From: CAYQDB01 sp964416195
GTDB taxonomy: Bacteria > Zixibacteria > MSB-5A5 > GN15 > FEB-12
Length of the DNA stretch: 64,000 bases
Assembly (NCBI GenBank): GCA_964416195.1
Contig: CAYQDB010000005.1
Span: 1 to 64,000 of the forward strand
Reading direction: 5' to 3'
A program made the position numbers and the translations under genes. Within the stretch, counting starts at the first letter, position 1. Each line of letters opens with the position of its first letter. The notes under the pieces are model-generated. The model was not told the origin of the DNA, did no database searches, and saw only the letters and a program-made list of their open reading frames with translations. Positions 16,994 to 25,038 of the stretch are shown here, in pieces.

Positions 16994-18211
16994 ATGGCTA
17001 AAGTAAGAGTCGCTATTATCGGCGTCGGTAACTGCGCGTCGTCGCTGATACAGGGAGTTGAGTTTTACAAAAGGGCCAAGGATGAAGACTTCGTACCCGG
17101 CCTCATGCATGTCAATCTGGGCGGGTACCACATCCGTGACATTGAGTTCTCGGCAGCCATCGACATTGACAAAAACAAGGTCGGCAAGGACCTGGCCGAG
17201 GCTATCTACACCAAGCCCAACAATACCTACGTCTTTGCGAAAGTGCCCAAGACAGGGGTGATCGTCCAGCGCGGTATGACGCATGATGGTTTGGGCTACT
17301 ACCTGTCGCAGATTATTCAAAAAGCGCCCGGCGACACAGTCGATATCGTCAAGCTTCTCAAGGACACAAAAACAGATGTCGTTGTAAGCTACCTGCCGGT
17401 TGGTTCAGAGGAAGCGACCAAGTGGTATGTTGAACAGATTCTTAAGGCCGGTTGCGGTTTTGTCAACTGCATCCCGGTGTTTATTGCTCGCGAACCCTAC
17501 TGGCAGAAACGCTTCGAAGAAAAGGGACTGCCGGTCATTGGCGATGACGTCAAGTCACAGGTTGGCGCTACCATCACGCATCGCGTTCTCACCCGTCTTT
17601 TTCTTGAACGGGGCGTACGTTTGGAGCGGACCAGCCAGCTCAACATCGGCGGCAACACCGACTTTTTGAACATGCTTGAGCGGTCGCGCTTAGAGTCGAA
17701 AAAGATTTCCAAAACCTCTTCCGTCACCAGCCAGCTCAACTACGAACTGGCCCCCGAGAACATCCATATCGGCCCGTCCGACTACGTCGCCTGGCTTACC
17801 GACCGCAAGTGGGCGCATATCCGGATGGAGGGCACCACCTTCGGTAACGTGCCGCTCAATATGGAGATGAAACTGGAGGTATGGGACAGCCCGAACTCGG
17901 CCGGAGTCGTAATTGATGCTGTTCGCTGTTGCAAGCTGGCGCTGGATAACGGGCTGTCAGGAGCTCTGATCGGCCCTTCGTCATATTTCAAGAAGTCCCC
18001 GCCGGTTCAATACACTGACGATGAGGCTCGCCGTCTGACTGAAGAGTTCATTGCCAAATACGGCTGGAGGCAGGAAACAGCGAAAAGACGCCGGCCAACG
18101 AAAGTAGCGGCTAAGAAGCCCGTGGTCGAAAAGCCAGCAGTCAAATGGGCCAGGACTTCTAAAGCCAAAAAAACTACGACTGGTAAACGCCTGGTACGCA
18201 AGAAAAAATAG
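16994..18211 (+). CDS. ino1: Inositol-3-phosphate synthase (myo-inositol-1-phosphate synthase)
   Basis: A 405-residue NAD-dependent enzyme that turns glucose-6-phosphate into inositol phosphate. The Rossmann motif GVGNCASSL lies at residues 10-18, and GDDVKSQVGAT, NIGGNTDFLNM and the NMEMKLEVWDSPNSAGVVID region match the actinobacterial/archaeal-type family. The enzyme core ends near residue 362; the last ~43 residues are a lysine/arginine/alanine-rich tail (KKPVVEKPAVK, KAKKTTTGKRLVRKKK) not usual for the family. AAGGA at 8 bases supports the ATG. A strong terminator follows at 18242. The product probably feeds an inositol lipid or osmolyte; the CDP-alcohol phosphatidyltransferase at 14265 is a candidate partner. 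Confidence 0.93.
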   Translation: MAKVRVAIIGVGNCASSLIQGVEFYKRAKDEDFVPGLMHVNLGGYHIRDIEFSAAIDIDKNKVGKDLAEAIYTKPNNTYVFAKVPKTGVIVQRGMTHDGLGYYLSQIIQKAPGDTVDIVKLLKDTKTDVVVSYLPVGSEEATKWYVEQILKAGCGFVNCIPVFIAREPYWQKRFEEKGLPVIGDDVKSQVGATITHRVLTRLFLERGVRLERTSQLNIGGNTDFLNMLERSRLESKKISKTSSVTSQLNYELAPENIHIGPSDYVAWLTDRKWAHIRMEGTTFGNVPLNMEMKLEVWDSPNSAGVVIDAVRCCKLALDNGLSGALIGPSSYFKKSPPVQYTDDEARRLTEEFIAKYGWRQETAKRRRPTKVAAKKPVVEKPAVKWARTSKAKKTTTGKRLVRKKK

Positions 18212-18241
18212 TTTTTTGCCACAGGAGTTTTCTCTACCTTG

Positions 18242-18272
18242 ACCGGCGACAGTTACTGTCGCCGGTTTTGTT
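18242..18272 (+). terminator. Rho-independent terminator after inositol-phosphate synthase
   Basis: Perfect 11-base arms ACCGGCGACAG (18242-18252) and CTGTCGCCGGT (18256-18266) with a TTA loop, followed by TTTGTT. It ends immediately before the first possible ATG of the thymidylate kinase frame (18273). Confidence 0.85.
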
Positions 18273-18305
18273 ATGCGGGCCGGAGAAAAGGAATCGCTGT
18301 TAGAG

Positions 18306-18959
18306 ATGCAGAAAAGAAGCCACAAAGGTCTTTTCATTACATTCGAAGGCATCGATGGCAGCGGCAAGACCACTCAGGCTCTGTTGACCTACCGCTACCT
18401 ACTGGCTAATGGATATCGTCGAGTCAAGCTCTTTCGCGAACCCGGCTCCACGGTTACAGCTGAGCGAATCCGGAACATTCTTCTGGACAACCGGCTATCA
18501 CTATCTGATGTGACGGAACTATTTCTCTATGAAGCAGCTCGTGCTGAAATTACAGCCAGGGAATTGCGGCCGGCGCTCGCCCAAGGACAGATTGCCCTGT
18601 GCGATCGCTTCTACGACAGCACTACCGCCTACCAGGGATATGGCCGCAAGCTGGACATCAGGATGGTACGCTCGCTGCACCGCGTGGCAGTCGCTGATAT
18701 AGTGCCTGATATCACTCTCCTCTTTGACATCGACCTGAAGACAGCCTATTCGCGCCGTGGTGAAAATCCTGACCGTCTCGAGTCGCAATCAACGGCCTTT
18801 TTCAAGCGCGTCCGGCGTGGCTTCCTTGAGATCGCCCGCAGAGAGAGGAAGCGGGTCAAGGTCATTGATGGTGCGCAGTCAATCGAAGACGTCTTCAACG
18901 ACGTAAAAAAAATCCTAATCAGAAAACTAAGACTGCATGAATCCCGGCACGCCCCTTGA
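18306..18959 (+). CDS. tmk: Thymidylate kinase
   Basis: A dTMP kinase of about 217 residues. The P-loop FEGIDGSGKTTQ is near the start, followed by FREPGSTVTAERIRNILLD, the DRFYDSTTAYQGYGR substrate segment and a lid region. ATG 18306 is chosen because the upstream in-frame ATG 18273 abuts a terminator hairpin and has no ribosome-binding site; an AAGGA lies 13 bases before 18306, which is rather far, so the start is not certain. Role: dTMP to dTDP in DNA precursor synthesis. The CtpA gene begins inside the last 23 bases, so the two are coupled. Confidence 0.92.
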   Translation: MQKRSHKGLFITFEGIDGSGKTTQALLTYRYLLANGYRRVKLFREPGSTVTAERIRNILLDNRLSLSDVTELFLYEAARAEITARELRPALAQGQIALCDRFYDSTTAYQGYGRKLDIRMVRSLHRVAVADIVPDITLLFDIDLKTAYSRRGENPDRLESQSTAFFKRVRRGFLEIARRERKRVKVIDGAQSIEDVFNDVKKILIRKLRLHESRHAP

Positions 18960-20520
18960 CCGCAAGTTCTTCCTGCTGTCGATGATCCTTTTGGCATTGA
19001 TAGTGCTCATAGCCGGCGGGATGGGAACATACGTGTTGTCCGACCCTGGCATCGGCCAGGCGTATATTTTCGCCAAGGCAGCAACTAAAATTGTCGAGCA
19101 GCGCGGTTCCAATGTAACAGAAAGCGATCTCATCGCTTCGGCCCTACGGGCAATATTTGACCGGATGGACAGGTATTCCAGCTACGTCTCCTCCGCACAG
19201 TTCGACCGCCTCGACGAGGAGCTTTCCGGCCACTACAGCGGTATCGGGGTTAGCGTTATCCGGCACGAGCACGGCCTCTTGATCATGTCCGTACGCGAAA
19301 ACGGGCCGGCTGGCAAGGCAGGGTTTCGGACGGGCGATGTTATCATCGCTGCTGATTCCGTAGAGTTCACCGGTATCAGCGCTGACAGCGCGTCTAACCT
19401 CCTGAGAGGGAAAGAGGGCACCCCTGTCCTGGTAAGACTGCTTCGTCCGGCTACAGTTGACACTATCGAGGTTAAAGTCACCCGACAGCGCATCCCACTC
19501 ATGCATATTCCCTACGCCGGTTACAAGTCCGACAGCATTGTCTACATTCGATTGCTGGACTTCGAAGCCGGGGCTTCGGCGGATGTTGAAGCTGCTATTG
19601 ACTCCCTAATTTCCAAAAGCAACAGGAATAACCCCAGACCAAAGGGGCTTATTCTTGATCTGCGGGGGAACCCGGGAGGCTTGTTGGCTGAGGCGCACAA
19701 GACCGCCGATCTCTTTCTTGATAAAGGTACTTTCATAGTCGGAACCGATGCCCGCTCCCGATGGAATGAGAAAAAATACTATGCTACTGGAAAGGATTTA
19801 ACTGACAACCTGCCACTGGTGGTCCTTGTCGACCGGGGATCGGCTTCATCGGCCGAGATTGTAGCCGGCGCTCTCAGGGAGGCGGGACGAGCAGTTCTCA
19901 TCGGCGACACCACCTTCGGCAAAGGTCTGGTGCAGGGATTCACTAGGTTTCCTGACGGCGACGGCCTGAAGCTGACCATCGCCCGCTACTATCTTGATAA
20001 TGACGTCTTCCTGAACGACTTCGATTCCACCTTGAAGGGTTCCGGGCACGGTCTGACCCCGGACTACTACTTTCCGCCTGACGAAACGCACTCGTTTGTG
20101 CGCGCTTTGGAGAGTTCGCTACTGCTTCAGCAGTTTGCTAACAAGTACCAGGAAGAGATTATCGCAGCCACAGACGAGGGGAACTTTGAAAACGACTGGA
20201 TTGACAGACTTGCTGCGTCCGCACAGCAGAATCACTTCACCTATACATCCCTTGTGACAAGGCTGGCGGAACTGGGGCTGGAGCTTACCAGGGAGGGACA
20301 AGCCTCGATGGACACGAGAGCTATGGCTGAAGCGATCCTGGAGACTGCCCAGAAGGACGATCAGAACCAGTTCTATGTTCATGCTGCTTACATCAAGGCT
20401 CGGTTGAAGCAAATCGCCTTTGAGCGGAAGTTCGGCACGTATCGCGCCTATCGGGACATAATCGTCCGTGAGCAAACGGTGATACAGTTTGCCTCGCAGG
20501 TCCTGCTGGAGAGAAACTAG
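18937..20520 (+). CDS. S41 family C-terminal processing peptidase (CtpA-like)
   Basis: A 527-residue envelope protease with an N-terminal membrane anchor (about residues 10-33). A PDZ domain (about 95-185) shows GIGVSVIRHEHGLLI and GLQ-like GFRTGDVI; the S41 core follows with DLRGNPGGLL. The catalytic serine is Ser304 in GSASSAEIVAG and the general-base lysine is Lys329 in FGKGLVQ, 25 residues apart as expected. The C-terminal ~150 residues are a helical extension. Such proteases trim periplasmic proteins from the C-terminus. It overlaps tmk by 23 bases and its stop overlaps the next GTG start. Confidence 0.93.
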   Translation: MNPGTPLDRKFFLLSMILLALIVLIAGGMGTYVLSDPGIGQAYIFAKAATKIVEQRGSNVTESDLIASALRAIFDRMDRYSSYVSSAQFDRLDEELSGHYSGIGVSVIRHEHGLLIMSVRENGPAGKAGFRTGDVIIAADSVEFTGISADSASNLLRGKEGTPVLVRLLRPATVDTIEVKVTRQRIPLMHIPYAGYKSDSIVYIRLLDFEAGASADVEAAIDSLISKSNRNNPRPKGLILDLRGNPGGLLAEAHKTADLFLDKGTFIVGTDARSRWNEKKYYATGKDLTDNLPLVVLVDRGSASSAEIVAGALREAGRAVLIGDTTFGKGLVQGFTRFPDGDGLKLTIARYYLDNDVFLNDFDSTLKGSGHGLTPDYYFPPDETHSFVRALESSLLLQQFANKYQEEIIAATDEGNFENDWIDRLAASAQQNHFTYTSLVTRLAELGLELTREGQASMDTRAMAEAILETAQKDDQNQFYVHAAYIKARLKQIAFERKFGTYRAYRDIIVREQTVIQFASQVLLERN

Positions 20521-21287
20521 TGCCGGACATGCTTTTATATCTCCTCGGCGGCTTTTCTGCCGGTCTGCTAGGTGGCTATCTGGGGTTGGGCGGAGGTGAA
20601 ATCCTGGTTCCTTTTCTGACTGTCTTCGCCGGCATCGACATCAGGGCGGCGGTTCCCGTTTCCGTGGCTGCGGTTGTCGTCAATTCATTCTCTGCCTCAA
20701 ATGAGTACCTGAAGAGTGGAATGGTCGATTTCGAACTGGTCATTGTGCTCGGGTTGTTTCTGACTATGGGTAATATCACAGGTACTAATCTAACAACCGC
20801 CGTCCCTGCCGATAGTATCAAGCTCTTGCTGACCATCCTGCTTCTCTATACCTCCTTTTCCCTGCTCAAAGGAAGGGCGACACCCAAGCGGCTCGTCTTC
20901 AGCGACAACCGGACAAAGTACCTGTTACTCTGCATCGCATTGGCTTTTTCCGTGGGCACGCTGGCATCCCTGGTCGGTATTGGAGGTGGTGTATTCTTGA
21001 TTCCCATTTTGTATCTCCTGGTTGGTTTACCGCTGACCACAGCAAGAGGGACATCATCCCTGATGATTTGTTTTGCCTCTGCTTCGGCCACAGCCATGTA
21101 CTTTCTTCATGACATGATAGAGCTATCCGTCGCCAGTCCGGTTATCGTCGGTATCGCTCTTGGCGGGAAAGCAGGCGGATTCTTCGGAACCGCTGCCCGG
21201 CCGATTATTATAAGGATATTGTTTTTTGTGGTAATGCTCTACATGGCATATGAGCTGGCGCGCGGACCTTTGGAGAATCTGCTGTGA
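20520..21287 (+). CDS. Sulfite exporter TauE/SafE family permease
   Basis: A 255-residue protein with about eight membrane segments in two related halves, each opening with a glycine-rich loop: GGYLGLGGGEILVP near residue 17 and LVGIGGGVFLIPIL near 152. These are the TauE/SafE signature. Family members export sulfite, sulfoacetate or other small anions, or import sulfate; the substrate here is unknown. It starts with GTG that shares its G with the TAG stop of CtpA (TAGTG), and ends overlapping the next gene by 4 bases. Confidence 0.88.
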   Translation: MPDMLLYLLGGFSAGLLGGYLGLGGGEILVPFLTVFAGIDIRAAVPVSVAAVVVNSFSASNEYLKSGMVDFELVIVLGLFLTMGNITGTNLTTAVPADSIKLLLTILLLYTSFSLLKGRATPKRLVFSDNRTKYLLLCIALAFSVGTLASLVGIGGGVFLIPILYLLVGLPLTTARGTSSLMICFASASATAMYFLHDMIELSVASPVIVGIALGGKAGGFFGTAARPIIIRILFFVVMLYMAYELARGPLENLL

Positions 21288-21577
21288 AAAGAAGGCACTT
21301 TCAAATCAAACTACTGATACAGCTCCAGAGGGTTTCGTGGCGTCTTGTTCTGGTTTGCTTTCTGCTGGCCACTGTTCTGTACGCACTGCAACTCCCCATC
21401 GCCAGCAGCATAGCCTTCTGGAGCGTAATTGCCCTGCTGGCTGTAATACTGACAACAATACTCTTTCTTGCTGAGCAGTTCCACACCGCCAGGTTGTACC
21501 GTTACTGGCTATTGAGCTATGCTTTGATCTTTATTCTCCTTTCAACCATCTTGCTGAAAGTATATTTTACCCCATGA
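21284..21577 (+). CDS. Small membrane protein of unknown function
   Basis: A 97-residue protein I do not recognise. It has a basic N-terminus (MKRRHFQIK) and three strongly hydrophobic segments (about 20-40, 42-62 and 74-95), with arginines between them, so it is almost certainly an inner-membrane protein. It begins with GTG overlapping the TauE stop by 4 bases and ends overlapping the HAD phosphatase start by 4 bases; this tight packing on both sides is the main evidence that it is a real gene. Function unknown. Confidence 0.72.
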   Translation: MKRRHFQIKLLIQLQRVSWRLVLVCFLLATVLYALQLPIASSIAFWSVIALLAVILTTILFLAEQFHTARLYRYWLLSYALIFILLSTILLKVYFTP

Positions 21578-22245
21578 CCGAATTGCAAACTGCTGTTTTT
21601 TGTGATTTTGACGGAACCATCGCCTGTCGCGATGTAGGCTATAGCCTCTTCCATCACTTTTCCGGCGGCAAGAATGACGAACTGATTCCCGATTGGAAGG
21701 CCGGCCGTCTGTCAAGCCGCGATTGCCTTGTGCAGGAAGCGGCCATGGTGCGAGCCACGAAAGAGGAAGTCTACCGCTTCCTTGAGCAGTTCGAGCTTGA
21801 TCGCGGCTTCCCGCAATTTGAGAAACTATGCCGGTCCAACGGCGCCGATCTCCTAATCGTCTCCGATGGTCTTGATTTCTATATCAAATACCTCCTTAAC
21901 CGCAACAATCTGACTCACCTGCCGGTCATCGCCAACACGGCAAAATTGGAGAACGACCGTATCACCGTGGAATTTCCTCACCATAACAAGACCTGCCGGA
22001 GATGTGGCAACTGCAAAGGAGAAAGGATACAGGAGTATAGAAAGAGCCAGTTACAAAAGGCACGCATCGTATTCATCGGGGACGGCTACTCTGACGCCTG
22101 CGCTACCTCTGAAGCCGATCTCATCTTTGCCAAAAAAGACCTTGAACAATACTGCCTGGTTAATAATATTGTATTTTACAAGTACGACGACTTCTTCGAT
22201 GTCGCCCACAAGCTTGTTGAGTTGCGATACCTGAGGAACAAATAA
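21574..22245 (+). CDS. HAD-IB family phosphatase, MtnX-like
   Basis: A 223-residue haloacid-dehalogenase-fold phosphatase. Motif I is DFDGT with nucleophile Asp11 and acid/base Asp13; motif II is the serine in LIVSDG; motif IV is FIGDGYSDAC. The cysteine set CRRCGNCKG in the middle is a feature of MtnX-type proteins. MtnX removes phosphate from a methionine-salvage enol intermediate, but many relatives act on other phospho-sugars or phosphoserine. No other methionine-salvage gene is nearby. It overlaps the preceding small membrane protein and is followed after 26 bases by a nucleotidyltransferase. Confidence 0.85.
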   Translation: MTELQTAVFCDFDGTIACRDVGYSLFHHFSGGKNDELIPDWKAGRLSSRDCLVQEAAMVRATKEEVYRFLEQFELDRGFPQFEKLCRSNGADLLIVSDGLDFYIKYLLNRNNLTHLPVIANTAKLENDRITVEFPHHNKTCRRCGNCKGERIQEYRKSQLQKARIVFIGDGYSDACATSEADLIFAKKDLEQYCLVNNIVFYKYDDFFDVAHKLVELRYLRNK

Positions 22246-22271
22246 ATGGGGAAATCAGCCGGAGTATTCAT

Positions 22272-24773
22272 ATGAAGGGAATTATTATGGCCGGGGGCTT
22301 CGGGACCCGGCTTCGGCCACTCACGATAAACATTCCCAAGCCAATGGTTCCCATCGGCAACCTGCCAATGATGGAACATGTTGTCGGTCTTTTGGCCAAA
22401 AACGGCATCTCTGATATTACTGCTCTGCTCTATTTCCAGGCCAATACCATCCGAGACCATTTCCGGGATGGCAGAGCCTTTGGCGTCACGATGGATTATG
22501 TGCAACCGGTGGAGGATTTTGGCACAGCCGGAGCTGTCCGCTCAGCTTTGAATGTCGTCAATGAACCTGTGCTGGTCATCTCCGGTGATCTTGCCACCGA
22601 CTTTGACCTGACCGAAGCAATAAACTGGCACCGCCAAAAGGCTGCCGAGGCCACTATTCTACTGACTCGGATGGAAAACCCGCTTGCTTACGGCATTGTA
22701 ATCACTGACCAGGACGGCCGCATCGTCCGGTTTCTGGAAAAACCTTCCTGGGGAGAGGCCTTTTCCGATACCATCAACACCGGCATCTATATCCTTGAAC
22801 CTGCCACTATCCAACTGATTCCACCCAAAACCAGCTTCGATTTCTCCCAGAACCTTTATCCGCTCATGCTCTCTAAGAAAATGCAGCTTTACGGCAAAAT
22901 TATGACCGGCTATTGGAGGGATATCGGCAATGTCGATGAATACCGACGTGCTCATATCAACTTCTACGAAGGGAAATTGAAGCTCGATCTGAAAGTAGAC
23001 GCGATCGAAGGCAGCAAAGGGACTGTTTATCAGGGGGCGAATGTTCACATCGAGGAAGAAACAGAGTTAACCGGCAAAGTGGTTTTGGGCAATGACGTCT
23101 ACCTTGAATCCGGAGTCAAGTTGCACAACTGTGTGGTTGGCCATCGCACACGCGTCGGCGCCAGATGTAATCTAAAGAACTCCGTCATATGGGAGGATTG
23201 CACAATTGGTGCGGAGACTGTTATGAGTCGCAGCGTTGTAGGCAGCCGCACTCACCTGGGGCACAACGTCCAGCTTCTTGACGAAGTCATTGTCTCGGAT
23301 GACTGTGCTGTGGGGGATTCCGCAACCGTCAAGGCCAATTGCAAAATATGGCCGGGTAAGACAGTAGATGCCGGGGCTATTGTTTCTACATCCATCGTGT
23401 GGGGTGAGAAGTGGAACAGGGAACTGTTCACCAACTCCAAGATTACGGGCCTGGCTCTGAACGAAATAACACCCGAGATGGCGGTCCGGGTGGGCGCTGC
23501 TTTCGGCGCCTTCCTGGGCCAGGGAAGTGCGGTTGTCACCAGCCGTGACGCCTCCGATACCTCCCGCCTGTTGAAGCGGGGTCTGATTTCCGGCCTTCTG
23601 GCAGCTGGCGTCAATGTATCCGATCTGGAAACCCTGCCCATTCCAGTGGTTCGCTACGCCTTGCAGAAAGGTGGCCATGCGGCAGGAATCTACGTTCGCC
23701 ACAGTCCTGAAGACTATCGTCTGATTGACTTCATATTCTTCGACGGCTCTGGGCTGGATATGCCAACGTCGAAGCTTAAGAAGGTGGAGCGGATGTATTT
23801 CGGTGAGGACTTCGCCCGCGCCTCCCTCGATCACATCGGCCATCTGGAAACACCCCAGCGTGTCTTGGAGAACTACCGCCTTGACTTTCTAAATGAAATC
23901 GATGTTGACACCATCAAGAAGGCCGGGTTCAAAGTGGTGATTGATCATTCCAATGGCTCTTCCAGCCAGATCTTTCCCACACTGTTTACCGAGCTTGGCA
24001 TCTCCGCTGTCGAGCTGAATGCTACCCTGAACCCACGAAAATTCTCCAGTTCTCCTGAGGAAAGCGCCCAGGCGATTGTGCAGCTCTCCTCAATCGTCAC
24101 CTCACTGAATGCCGATATCGGTTTTCTGCTCAACCCGGCTGCCGAGAAGCTGACCGTGGTGGATGAACAGGGGAAACCTGTTGATAGCCAGCTCCTGCTT
24201 CTGATCGTCACGGACCTTTACCTCAAGACTAACGAAGTCAAGCGAATTGCCGTGCCGGTGGGGGCCTCGATGGGCGTTGAAGAGATTGCCGAGCAACATG
24301 GTGTACAGGTCATCCGGGTTGCCAACGATCACCTGGCCATGATGGAAATACGCCGCCAGGGTAACGTCGATTTCGTTGGCGGTACCAGGGGCGGTTTTGT
24401 TTTCCCCGGTTTTCAGATGGGCGCTGACGCCATGGTAGCTGCGGTCAAGACACTGGAGATGATGGCCCAAACCAAAAGCCGCCCGGGAACATTGCGCAAG
24501 AAATTCGAGCATCTGCATCGCCAGATAGTATCGGTTCCCTGTCCTTGGGCCAAGAAGGGCACCGTCATGCGGAAACTGATTACAGGCTCCGAAGACAAAC
24601 GACGTCAGCTTGTTGACGGCGTGCGCATCTTTGAGAATAAGGGGTGGGTACTGGTTATTCCCGATCGGCTGACCGCCTCATTCAACATCCTTGCCGAATC
24701 AGAATCAAAAGAAGAGACCTCCCACCTCATCGACCAATATCGCACACTGGTCGACCAATTCCAGAGCAATTGA
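22272..24773 (+). CDS. Mannose-1-phosphate guanylyltransferase-like protein fused to a degenerate phosphomannomutase domain
   Basis: An 833-residue three-part protein. Residues about 1-235 are a nucleotidyltransferase with GGFGTRLRPLT, SGDLATDFDL and NTGIYIL. Residues about 245-375 are left-handed beta-helix hexapeptide repeats. From about 395 to 833 it follows the phosphohexomutase fold (VGAAFGAFLGQGSAVV, TSRDASDTSRLLKRGLISGLLAAGV in outline). The mutase active site is lost: the TASHNP loop reads YVRHSP (474-479), so the phosphoserine is an arginine; the metal loop DGDxDR reads NPAAEK (621-626); the GExSGH sugar loop reads GGTRGG (703-708). The first domain is likely active on a sugar-1-phosphate; the last probably binds ligand or regulates. 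Confidence 0.87.
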   Translation: MKGIIMAGGFGTRLRPLTINIPKPMVPIGNLPMMEHVVGLLAKNGISDITALLYFQANTIRDHFRDGRAFGVTMDYVQPVEDFGTAGAVRSALNVVNEPVLVISGDLATDFDLTEAINWHRQKAAEATILLTRMENPLAYGIVITDQDGRIVRFLEKPSWGEAFSDTINTGIYILEPATIQLIPPKTSFDFSQNLYPLMLSKKMQLYGKIMTGYWRDIGNVDEYRRAHINFYEGKLKLDLKVDAIEGSKGTVYQGANVHIEEETELTGKVVLGNDVYLESGVKLHNCVVGHRTRVGARCNLKNSVIWEDCTIGAETVMSRSVVGSRTHLGHNVQLLDEVIVSDDCAVGDSATVKANCKIWPGKTVDAGAIVSTSIVWGEKWNRELFTNSKITGLALNEITPEMAVRVGAAFGAFLGQGSAVVTSRDASDTSRLLKRGLISGLLAAGVNVSDLETLPIPVVRYALQKGGHAAGIYVRHSPEDYRLIDFIFFDGSGLDMPTSKLKKVERMYFGEDFARASLDHIGHLETPQRVLENYRLDFLNEIDVDTIKKAGFKVVIDHSNGSSSQIFPTLFTELGISAVELNATLNPRKFSSSPEESAQAIVQLSSIVTSLNADIGFLLNPAAEKLTVVDEQGKPVDSQLLLLIVTDLYLKTNEVKRIAVPVGASMGVEEIAEQHGVQVIRVANDHLAMMEIRRQGNVDFVGGTRGGFVFPGFQMGADAMVAAVKTLEMMAQTKSRPGTLRKKFEHLHRQIVSVPCPWAKKGTVMRKLITGSEDKRRQLVDGVRIFENKGWVLVIPDRLTASFNILAESESKEETSHLIDQYRTLVDQFQSN

Positions 24774-24804
24774 TTTCTCCCCAGAGAGAACCTACTTATA
24801 GGCC

Positions 24805-24965
24805 TGTTGAAAAACATAACAAGTGTCATAGCGAGGAGTCCGGCGGCTACCGGACGACGTGGCTATCTCATTGTCATTCAATAGCTGAGATTACCAAGTT
24901 CGCCTGAGGCGGACTCGCAATGACGAGAACGGGACTTTTTCAACACTCCCTTTCGCAGGAATGAC
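24805..24965. repeat. MITE-like dispersed palindromic element, copy A
   Basis: TGTTGAAAAA (24805) and TTTTTCAACA (24936-24945) are inverted ends. Inside, GTCATAGCGAG and CTCGCAATGAC pair, as do inner TATCTCA/TGAGATT arms. The stretch 24856-24892 is the reverse complement of 43947-43983 in copy B with one mismatch in 37. The outer tail CTCCCTTTCGCAGGAATGACG resembles, in reverse, the left tail of copy C at 62090. It lies between two convergent genes. No coding capacity. Confidence 0.75.
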
Positions 24966-24979
24966 GGTACTGAATCTCA

Positions 24980-25027
24980 CAACTTGTCTTTGATGGCAAG
25001 TTGGTACAGGGGGGCTCTAATCGAGCC
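24980..25027 (-). terminator. Possible terminator region after the PEP carboxykinase gene
   Basis: Two hairpins lie just beyond the pckA stop: GGCTC-TAATC-GAGCC (25013-25027) and CAACTTG...CAAGTTG (24980-25003). Neither is followed by a clear T-run on the minus strand, so intrinsic termination is only a possibility. Confidence 0.3.
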
Positions 25028-25038
25028 TATTATGCAGA

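Noticed and set aside
23172..23843. A 223-codon minus-strand open frame opposite the nucleotidyltransferase fusion
   Set aside because: Antisense shadow of a strongly supported gene; no membrane, domain or motif pattern.
24774..25038. CRISPR-like repetition suspected in the gap after 24774
   Set aside because: The repeats are inverted arms of one element, not regularly spaced direct repeats.
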